Below, piece after piece: positions 6,238-12,035 of a stretch of 12,035 bases of DNA. The notes beneath the pieces were generated by a model. It was not told the DNA's origin. It did not search any database and worked only from the letters and a program-made list of their open reading frames with translations. The stretch is taken from contig CAJUTJ010000107.1 of the NCBI GenBank assembly GCA_910589655.1, positions 1 through 12,035 on the forward strand, written 5' to 3'. Both the position numbers and the translations under genes were made by a program. This DNA is from an uncultured Acetatifactor sp. Its GTDB lineage: Bacteria > Bacillota > Clostridia > Lachnospirales > Lachnospiraceae. Every line of letters begins with the position of its first letter. Position 1 is the first letter of the stretch.

Positions 6238-6283
6238 CTTTTCACCGCCTTTTTGATTGATGCTGTTTATTGCTGCTACAATC

Positions 6284-6312
6284 ATTATAGCGATTTTATG
6301 AAAAAGTGTAAA
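6284..6312 (-). promoter_or_regulatory. Strong sigma-A promoter for the 59-aa gene
   Basis: On the - strand, TTTACA (6312-6307) and a perfect TATAAT (6289-6284) are separated by exactly 17 bp. A start near 6277 leaves a ~40-nt leader to the ATG at 6237. The -35 box is part of the inverted-repeat arm. Confidence 0.72.
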
Positions 6313-6534
6313 GCTTTTATTCAAGTAATTTGAAAGAGCCACTATAAAATCAAGCAGCTCTAGTATATGATCTGCTTAGAAGTGATCGAAATTGAATTTC
6401 CAATTGCCCTCAGTACAGAATATTATTCAATAGGAATAGCATCTAAATGAGAAACTGATACTCATTCGAAAGAATTTGAACCCGTTATGGGTGACAGTGT
6501 AAAGACCTGTTTCTCGCAGCACTTTTCACCGATT

Positions 6535-8373
6535 CTATGTTATATAATATTGCGCCTGAGCGTTCCAAAGCTGGTAATATTTACCTTCATTGTCAGCAAG
6601 AAGCTCATCGTGGGTTCCTGTTTGGATGATTTCACCTGCATGAAACACAGCAATTTTATCGCAAAAACGGCAGGATGAAAGGCGGTGGCTGATGTAAATG
6701 GCGGTTTTGTCGCCGGCGATTTCATTAAACTTGCTGTAAACCTCATATTCCGAAAGGGGATCAAGGGCAGCGGTGGGTTCGTCAAGGATGATAAAAGGCG
6801 CATCTTTATAGAGGGCGCGGGCAAGAGCAAGCTTTTGTGCCTCCCCGCCGGATATTTCCACACCGTCTGTGTCAAAGTCTTTGTATAGAAACGTTTCCAA
6901 ATCATTTGGCAAGGATTCGAGACGTTTATCGAATCCTGCTTTTTTCAGACATTCTGTCACTTTTTCACTGTCATATGTGGCACTGGCAGAGATATTTTGT
7001 CCGAGACTGAAGGAAAACAAACGGAAATCCTGAAATACCACCGAGAATATTGACATATACTCGTCATAGTCATATTTCTGAATGTTTACTCCATTGAGTA
7101 ATATTTCACCTTCCGTTGGATCATACAAACGGCACATCAGCTTGATAAACGTGGTTTTGCCGGAACCATTCATTCCGACAACAGCCAGTTTTTCACCGAT
7201 TTTAAATTTCAGATTCACGTGTTTGAGGACATATCTGTCGGTGTCGGGATACTGGAAAGATACATCTCTAAATTCTACGTAATATTCGTTATCATCCCGT
7301 TTCTCAATCGTCAATGAACCCTGATACATATTATTCGGCAGGTCGAGATACGCAAACAGATTCTGTAAGTGGGTACAATACACTTCATTATCGGACAGTA
7401 TATACATTAATTCTTGTAATCCTTCTCCGAGTCTTGATAAAACGGCAACATACTGCACTATGCTTCCGACGCCAAAAGCCCCAAACAATGCTTTTGCTGC
7501 AACAAACAGGTAGCACACAGTATTTGCAAGACCGATAATGATTTGGGCAGCAGCGGGATAGAGCGACATTTTGAAAATATCGAATTGGTTTTTTCTTTCG
7601 TGCAAAATGAGCTTATCCAACTCTTTTTCGGCAACAATGTTTTGGCCATATATTCGAATGTCTTTGGCTTTTTCCGGATTCATATATAATTCTTTGCCGA
7701 AAAACATAAATACCCGGTTAAACCAGACAGTATTTTTACAAAAATTCATAAATACTTCATTTTCACTTATGGTTGCTTTTGATTTGCTTAAGCCCCCCAA
7801 TATAATACAAATCAGGACAATTAGAATCCATACGGGATGATCTATAAGTTTATTTCCGGATTTGGATACAAAGAGGGAGATAGTCATAAGTAGAGAAGCC
7901 AATATATTTACAAATGTCCGGACAAGCGCCGAGATGCCCCAAAAGAGCTGTGCCAAACCGTTGCCGAACATATAGAGATTTTCTTCAGCCTCCTGCCGTT
8001 GATGCTGGATTGCGGCATTTTCCAAATCAACAAAATCAAGAGACATTTGCTTGTCAGAGAATACTTTTCCAAACCAACTCCACATCTGCGATTCTTTTTC
8101 ATTACATATTTGATTGATAATATTTTTCAGCACTGCACAAATAAAATGAATCAGTACAACACTAAGAACATATAGAATAACTGTTTTGACCCTTCTTTGC
8201 GAAGAAATTTCATTGATAATCCGTGCAGTAAACCAAACGGAGAGGAAAGGCTGAATAGAATGAATTAATTCATATACTGCTTTTCCTTGTGCAAGACCGG
8301 GACAATACTGTTTTAAAATTGAATAACCGCGCATTGTGACAGAAATTCTTTTTGAAATGGACATTTTTTTCAT
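6535..8373 (-). CDS. ABC exporter half-transporter, permease-ATPase fusion (second gene)
   Basis: A 612-aa membrane protein with an N-terminal transmembrane domain (hydrophobic segments at about 34-50, 63-90, 140-170, 180-195, 272-300 and 303-325) and a C-terminal ATPase. Motifs: Walker A GMNGSGKTT (400-408), Q-loop Gln448, signature ISGGE (507-511), Walker B FIILDE (527-532) with its catalytic Glu, and the H-loop His563 in YISHR. All ATPase residues are present; the signature begins with Ile where LSGGQ has Leu and has Glu for Gln. There is no N-terminal C39 peptidase domain, so it does not itself cleave a leader peptide. The ATG follows GGAGGTG and overlaps the stop of the neighbouring half-transporter by 4 bp (ATGA), so the two are translationally coupled and probably form a heterodimer. 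Substrate unknown. Confidence 0.93.
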   Translation of the reverse strand: MKKMSISKRISVTMRGYSILKQYCPGLAQGKAVYELIHSIQPFLSVWFTARIINEISSQRRVKTVILYVLSVVLIHFICAVLKNIINQICNEKESQMWSWFGKVFSDKQMSLDFVDLENAAIQHQRQEAEENLYMFGNGLAQLFWGISALVRTFVNILASLLMTISLFVSKSGNKLIDHPVWILIVLICIILGGLSKSKATISENEVFMNFCKNTVWFNRVFMFFGKELYMNPEKAKDIRIYGQNIVAEKELDKLILHERKNQFDIFKMSLYPAAAQIIIGLANTVCYLFVAAKALFGAFGVGSIVQYVAVLSRLGEGLQELMYILSDNEVYCTHLQNLFAYLDLPNNMYQGSLTIEKRDDNEYYVEFRDVSFQYPDTDRYVLKHVNLKFKIGEKLAVVGMNGSGKTTFIKLMCRLYDPTEGEILLNGVNIQKYDYDEYMSIFSVVFQDFRLFSFSLGQNISASATYDSEKVTECLKKAGFDKRLESLPNDLETFLYKDFDTDGVEISGGEAQKLALARALYKDAPFIILDEPTAALDPLSEYEVYSKFNEIAGDKTAIYISHRLSSCRFCDKIAVFHAGEIIQTGTHDELLADNEGKYYQLWNAQAQYYIT

Positions 8374-10223
8374 TCTGACACCTCCGTTTTATTGTTATTT
8401 TCTCTGTAATATTTCGCTTGCATTTCAAATAGAGTGTAGTACCTTCCCCTTAGTTTAAGCAGATCATTGTGAGTGCCTTCCTCGCATACTGCCCCGTTTT
8501 CAATGAGGATAATACGATTACAAAAGCTTGTACTGGCAAGTCTGTGTGAAACAAATACGGTGGTTCTTCCGGCGCTTATTTTGTTGTAATTTTTATATAG
8601 CGCACTTTCGGCAATGGGATCGAGAGCAGCGGTAGGTTCATCGAGAAGCATAATGGGAGCGCTTTTGTACATGGCACGGGCTAACAGTAATTTCTGGATC
8701 TCGCCGCCGGAAAATTCTATACCATCGTCGTAGATTGCCTTTCCGAATTGGCTCTTTACTCCATTGGCAAGTCGTTCGATTTTACTCCAAAGTCCTGCAG
8801 TGATCAGGCAATTCCTGACTCTGTCATGATCTATGCGTTCCTGAGGCGCCTCGGCAACAATTTCTTCAATCGTTACAGGCATGATACTGAACTGTTGGAA
8901 TACTGCGGAAAAAAGTTTGTAAAATGCGATTCGATTGTATTCCCGGACATCAATACCGTTATATAAGACCTGTCCTTCCGTCGGATCGATTAAACCACAA
9001 AGTAACTTAACAAGTGTTGTTTTACCGGCGCCGTTTAATCCGACAATTGCGATATGCTCTCCGGGAATGATTGTCAAATTGATATTCTGCAAAGTATATT
9101 GTTCGGCGCCCTCATACTTGTAACTCACATTTTTTAGTTCAATTACTTTCGGGCCATCATCCACAGGACTTATTAAGCTGCCGTTTCTGTTGAAGGTTTC
9201 CGGATATTCAAGGTACGAACGAAAATAATTTATTTTAAGGTTTATCTGACTCAGCGTGGTTATCTGCGAGAAAATATTGCTGAGCCATGCTGAAAAACCA
9301 GTAACTACATTAAAATACAAAATAAATTCTGCGACAGATAGTTGTTCATTCCATATGAGATATAGCAAATATAGATAGGCAGCGCTTTCACGAAGCAAAG
9401 CTAAGCCGCTGTCATATACGGCTACGCCAAAGAGTTTGCCGGTAAGCCGCTTATACCATCCGGCAATGCCCTTCATATTGCTGTTATAAATATCTGAAAA
9501 CCATACTGCCATTTTGTATAGGCGAACATCTTTTGCCGAGCGAATATCACTGGAGATACTGTTAATATAATTAATACGCTGCTGATAACTGATCCGTTCT
9601 TTATTGTTTGCAGCCGTCCACGCAATGATCCTTTGGTTCAAAAGATAACTGATTACGGTGGTTATAATCAGAAAAACAATGATTCCCCAATTCAGCCCTG
9701 CAAGCATTACCCCAAAAACGGTTAATCCGAAAAGGCTTGTTAAGAGCGTAACCAAGATTTCATATATATTTGAAAGAGGGGAATAATGTCCGTTACAGCA
9801 CATAAAACTTTCTGTTTGAAGCTTTCTGAATATTCCGTTTTCCTGATTGATATAGTCGGTGGTCAGCCCTTTGAGCGCCACGCGTTTGAGATAAAAAGTG
9901 TTCATTCTGAATTTCTGGTGGTAAATAAATTTTGTCAGAAATATATCGGCGCCTGACAGTATGGCGATACTTCCCATAAAAGTCAGAATGGCAGTTCCCA
10001 ATTTATATATGCTTTGTCCTGTAGTCACTATTTCTATGACTACTTTGGGCAGAATCGTAGTTAATATTGGAATCAGCGTGCTTACCAATATTTTAAGAAC
10101 ACACCACCACAAAAGCGGAAAATGGCATTTGGCTGTATTGCTTATACAGTACATAATATTCCGGATGAAAGAATACCGGGTGCGATTCAATTCATCGTTC
10201 AAAACTTTGTTAGATCTTTTCAT
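8370..10223 (-). CDS. ABC exporter half-transporter, permease-ATPase fusion (first gene)
   Basis: The partner subunit, 617 aa. ATG at 10223 has GGAGGG at a 9-nt spacing; starts 6-27 nt further upstream overlap that site. The transmembrane domain spans about 35-330, with hydrophobic segments near 38-66, 76-96, 155-195 and 268-312. The ATPase has Walker A GLNGAGKTT (395-403), Q-loop Gln443, signature FSGGE (504-508), Walker B IMLLDE (524-529) and His560 in VSHRL. Both subunits therefore look ATP-competent, unlike heterodimers with one degenerate site. The signature starts with Phe, a departure from LSGGQ shared in kind with its partner. It lies downstream of a kinase/regulator pair in the same direction, which fits a regulated peptide or antimicrobial exporter. 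The charged tail YYRENNNKTEVSE is unremarkable. Confidence 0.93.
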   Translation of the reverse strand: MKRSNKVLNDELNRTRYSFIRNIMYCISNTAKCHFPLLWWCVLKILVSTLIPILTTILPKVVIEIVTTGQSIYKLGTAILTFMGSIAILSGADIFLTKFIYHQKFRMNTFYLKRVALKGLTTDYINQENGIFRKLQTESFMCCNGHYSPLSNIYEILVTLLTSLFGLTVFGVMLAGLNWGIIVFLIITTVISYLLNQRIIAWTAANNKERISYQQRINYINSISSDIRSAKDVRLYKMAVWFSDIYNSNMKGIAGWYKRLTGKLFGVAVYDSGLALLRESAAYLYLLYLIWNEQLSVAEFILYFNVVTGFSAWLSNIFSQITTLSQINLKINYFRSYLEYPETFNRNGSLISPVDDGPKVIELKNVSYKYEGAEQYTLQNINLTIIPGEHIAIVGLNGAGKTTLVKLLCGLIDPTEGQVLYNGIDVREYNRIAFYKLFSAVFQQFSIMPVTIEEIVAEAPQERIDHDRVRNCLITAGLWSKIERLANGVKSQFGKAIYDDGIEFSGGEIQKLLLARAMYKSAPIMLLDEPTAALDPIAESALYKNYNKISAGRTTVFVSHRLASTSFCNRIILIENGAVCEEGTHNDLLKLRGRYYTLFEMQAKYYRENNNKTEVSE

Positions 10224-10273
10224 ATACAACATCCCTCCATTAGCGCACACTCTAACACAGGAAACGGCACAAC

Positions 10274-10310
10274 AAAAAATCCGTGCACTAAATGCTTCTG
10301 CCAGTGCACG
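10274..10310 (-). terminator. Hairpin terminator or attenuator between kinase and exporter
   Basis: On the - strand, CGTGCACT (10310-10303) and AGTGCACG (10289-10282) form a perfect 8-bp stem with a 13-nt loop, followed after GA by six Ts (10279-10274). It lies 27 bp after the kinase stop and 50 bp before the exporter's ribosome site region. It could separate regulator from exporter transcription or reduce read-through to the exporter. Confidence 0.68.
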
Positions 10311-10336
10311 AATTGCAAATCACGCAAGGGCATCTT

Positions 10337-11005
10337 TCAAAACACTTCAAAACATGCCGCTAATGCAGGCACTAAAAATTCCGAAGTAAAAGCGCCATCC
10401 TCGCTGTTGTACTTGACCCAGCCGCCATGTGACTCAAGAATGGCTTCAGCACGACGCAGACCGAAACCGTGGACACCGTCCTTGTGGGTTGCGAACAAAG
10501 AGCCTGTCTTCTTTGTCTTAGCGCCTGCTGTGTTGAGCATGGAAAAGTAAAGCATATTTCCCTTCATAGACATAAAGATGCGAATGAACCGCCGGTTTGA
10601 CACCGCACAACAGGCTTCAATTGCGTTGTCAAGAAGATTTCCTACAACAATGCTCAGTTCCAAATCGGAAATCGTTAATGAATCAGGCACATTCGCTTTA
10701 ACCGTCACGGCAATGTTTTCTGCTTTCGCCTGAGCAATTTTTGCGGATAAAATGGCATCCAGTGAAACATTGCCTGTCTTCAGCAGCGTATCCACATTCA
10801 TCAACTGAGAGTCAAGCTGTTCTATATAGGCCAGCGCGCGTTCGATCTCGCCGGATTCAAGCTGTCCTTTCAGTGTTTGCAGATGGTGGTGAAAATCATG
10901 CTTATAGCCCCTCATTTCCTTGTAGATGCTTCGCACTTCGTTCAAATGCTTTTCGGATTGATCGGTCTGATATTCCGCCAGTTTCAAATATGTTTTCTTT
11001 CTCAT
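10337..11005 (-). CDS. Soluble GHKL sensor histidine kinase
   Basis: A 222-aa protein that should autophosphorylate and pass phosphate to the LytTR regulator upstream. The likely phospho-acceptor is His36 in GYKHDFHHHLQTLKG, the AgrC-type H-box. The N-box is VVGNLLDNAIEAC (Asn123, Asn127) and the G-box HGFGLRRAEAIL (179-190). ATG 11005 follows GAGGTGGGTT; a TTG at 11017 is possible but overlaps the regulator stop. The protein starts about 35 residues before the H-box and has no hydrophobic segment, whereas AgrC-like kinases carry five to seven membrane helices. Either it senses a cytoplasmic signal or works with a separate membrane partner, or it is a 5'-trimmed gene; the clean start and coupling favour a natural short form, a type I have seen in Clostridia. 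It sits 8 bp after the regulator stop. Confidence 0.88.
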   Translation of the reverse strand: MRKKTYLKLAEYQTDQSEKHLNEVRSIYKEMRGYKHDFHHHLQTLKGQLESGEIERALAYIEQLDSQLMNVDTLLKTGNVSLDAILSAKIAQAKAENIAVTVKANVPDSLTISDLELSIVVGNLLDNAIEACCAVSNRRFIRIFMSMKGNMLYFSMLNTAGAKTKKTGSLFATHKDGVHGFGLRRAEAILESHGGWVKYNSEDGAFTSEFLVPALAACFEVF

Positions 11006-11013
11006 AACCCACC

Positions 11014-11712
11014 TCAATTATGTTCAATGAATGTCCGGTTGATATCGTCATATTTTCCCCTTGAAAGAGGAAGCTCGATGCTGCCGATATGAATCGAGGT
11101 ACGAGAAATACGTGTTATGTGTTTCAGCGAAACTAAATAGGAACGATGAATACGATAGAAGTCATCGCTCAATTTTTTTTCAAATGCGGAGATGCTTTCC
11201 TTGATCTTGTATTCCGTATCCTTCGTATGGATGACAATATAATGTAAAAATGATTCCGCGTAGAGAATCTCGGATTCATATAATTTAACCGTTTCTCCGT
11301 CACAGACAATTACAACAGACGATGGCTCTGACGACAATTTTTCGGCTGCTTTTGTCAGTACCTGCAAGAGTTTGTCCGCAGAAATCGGCTTGCTCAGATA
11401 GTGGAGTGCATCAACCTCGTAGCCTTCACCGACAAACTCAAAATGTGAGGTAATAAATATGATTTCGACTCGATTGTTGTTCTTGCGGATACGCTTTGCA
11501 AGTTCAATGCCGTTCATATTTTTCATTTCAACATCCAGCAAAAGAATATCATATGTTCTGTCTTCCCAGTAATCGAACAAGAACGCTTCCGCCGAATGAA
11601 ATGTACTGATATCACAAACGCAGCCGAGCTGTTTTTCCCACATTGATACTATAGAAGAGATGTATTCGATTTGATTCTGCTCATCGTCGCAGATTGCTAT
11701 TTTATATTTCAT
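11014..11712 (-). CDS. LytTR-family response regulator (AgrA-like)
   Basis: A 232-aa transcription regulator. The receiver domain (1-120) has the acidic pair Asp9/Asp10 in CDDEQ, phospho-acceptor Asp60 in ILLLDVEM, Thr88 in FITSH and Lys108 in YLSKPI. The LytTR DNA-binding domain follows (about 135-228), with YAESFLHYIVIHT, DDFYRIHRSYLVSLKHI and ELPLSRGKYDDI, all typical. ATG 11712 starts the conserved MKYKIAICDD and has GGCGGTGA upstream; an in-frame ATG at 11727 would add five residues and overlap that site. It heads the - strand operon with the kinase and, past a hairpin, the ABC exporter. By analogy with Agr, Com and bacteriocin systems it probably activates the exporter or a nearby peptide gene; targets are inferred only. 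Confidence 0.92.
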   Translation of the reverse strand: MKYKIAICDDEQNQIEYISSIVSMWEKQLGCVCDISTFHSAEAFLFDYWEDRTYDILLLDVEMKNMNGIELAKRIRKNNNRVEIIFITSHFEFVGEGYEVDALHYLSKPISADKLLQVLTKAAEKLSSEPSSVVIVCDGETVKLYESEILYAESFLHYIVIHTKDTEYKIKESISAFEKKLSDDFYRIHRSYLVSLKHITRISRTSIHIGSIELPLSRGKYDDINRTFIEHN

Positions 11713-11770
11713 GGTATTCACCGCCATTCTATAATCGGATTTAGTTTTTTACCGGCAATGCCGTCAGGAA

Positions 11771-11800
11771 AGCCGCTGTGCCGTACTCAAACATAACTGT
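11771..11800 (-). promoter_or_regulatory. Candidate LytTR-type binding motif
   Basis: On the - strand ACAGTTATG (11800-11792) matches the AgrA-type 9-mer ACAGTTAAG at 8 positions. Exactly 12 bp further, ACAGCGGCT (11779-11771) shares only the ACAG start. The spacing is that of LytTR direct repeats, but the second half-site is poor. It lies 60-90 bp upstream of the regulator start. Confidence 0.3.
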
Positions 11801-12018
11801 CGGTTTCCCAAAGGCAGGACGTTCTTTCCATGAGTCGGCGCGCCCGCTGCATTTTCATTCCCTTTTTAGTATAAACCTTGGAATATATAATTATATAACT
11901 ATAAATGAGCAAATTTGAATTTTTACCAAAATTACTTTATATGCTTTAAAACTAAAGACACCATACCTTTTTGGGTGTATACTGTTTTTGCCTAGAAAAC
12001 AATAACCTGCAAAGGATG

Positions 12019-12035
12019 ATGTCTTATAGAAAACA
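12019..12035 (+). CDS. Possible start of a gene cut by the window edge
   Basis: ATG codons at 12016 and 12019 follow AAAGGA (12011-12016); the second reads M-S-Y-R-K before the sequence ends. Too little is visible to name it, and the ribosome-site spacing is short. Confidence 0.2.

Larger units (their letters stand above)
6009..6327. repeat. Imperfect 25-bp inverted repeats around a 59-aa gene
   Basis: The sequence at 6303-6327 matches the reverse complement of 6009-6033 at 21 of 25 positions, including a perfect 11-bp block AAAGTGTAAAG (6303-6313, and its complement at 6023-6033). AGAGCC occurs outside both arms (5999-6004 and 6335-6340) in direct orientation, like a target duplication. The right arm overlaps the -35 box of the enclosed gene. 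The unit may be a miniature mobile element or a pair of operators. A third AGTGTAAAG copy at 6496-6504 favours a shared binding motif. Confidence 0.45.
11713..12035. other. Intergenic region upstream of the regulator
   Basis: The left half (11745-11860) is GC-richer and unusually open on both strands. It contains a 21-codon frame on the - strand (11852-11787) with AAGGG at a 7-nt spacing, encoding a Cys-containing peptide, and a 36-codon stretch without stop in another frame. The right half (11871-11960) is very AT-rich; on the - strand it holds TATAAT with TTCAAA 18 bp upstream, a possible promoter. ACACC (11958-11962) / GGTGT (11974-11978) forms a weak stem. None of these proves a gene. Confidence 0.4.

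Noticed and set aside
6352..6377. AAGCAG/CTGCTT stem between the small gene and the exporter
   Set aside because: It is only 6 bp with a 14-nt loop and no associated signal; expected by chance.
6446..6466. AATGAG/CTCATT inverted repeat resembling a Fur box
   Set aside because: It matches the 19-bp Fur consensus at only about 13 positions and lies beyond the 3' end of the exporter genes, not at a promoter.
6480..6530. Hairpins (ACCC/GGGT and GGTGA/TCACC) after the exporter operon, tested as its terminator
   Set aside because: Stems are short or interrupted and no T-run follows in the - direction. The end of the exporter transcript is not visible.
9961..10550. Two 142-codon + strand frames opposite the exporter and kinase genes
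   Set aside because: They are antisense to clearly conserved domains and show no family features.

Overview
The window looks like a low-to-mid GC Gram-positive anaerobe of the class Clostridia, probably a gut Lachnospiraceae or Oscillospiraceae. The basis is purine-rich Shine-Dalgarno sites, intrinsic terminators, and protein types familiar from mobilizable elements of that group. No rRNA, tRNA or CRISPR array is visible, so the genus is an inference.

Region 1 (about 1-4466, + strand) is most of an integrative mobilizable element. It carries a 71-aa small protein, then a 340-bp non-coding block dense in stem-loops that ends in a recognisable MobV-type oriT. Next come a MobV/Pre relaxase, a 61-aa hypothetical protein, a promoter embedded in a 13-bp inverted repeat, a 76-aa HTH protein and a 654-aa large serine recombinase. 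The last ~100 codons of the recombinase resemble the C-terminal tail of the 23S rRNA methyltransferase RlmD/RumA. This suggests that the attachment site lies inside the reading frame near 4158-4187 and that the element ends there.

Region 2 (4467-5986) follows the rlmD-like tail. It holds a broken APH-family phosphotransferase that has lost its catalytic centre, an intact GNAT acetyltransferase with its own promoter, and a gene-poor stretch with a GC hairpin and a terminator-like hairpin. Region 3 (about 6000-6340) is a small unit: one 59-aa gene on the - strand with a strong sigma-A-type promoter, enclosed by ~25-bp imperfect inverted repeats and outer AGAGCC direct repeats.

Region 4 (6535-11712, all - strand) reads, in transcription order, as a LytTR (AgrA-like) response regulator, a short GHKL histidine kinase without membrane segments, a hairpin terminator/attenuator, and two ABC half-transporters whose genes overlap by 4 bp. 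The layout suggests a two-component system controlling a heterodimeric exporter for an unknown peptide or drug. The last 320 bp hold a possible 21-codon Cys-containing peptide, a weak LytTR-type motif, an AT-rich promoter-like stretch and perhaps the start of another gene at the right edge.

The most unusual items are the hairpin block next to oriT, the recombinase/rlmD read-through, the promoter-in-palindrome ahead of the HTH gene, the 330-bp inverted-repeat unit, and the tiny open frames beside the kinase/exporter operon.
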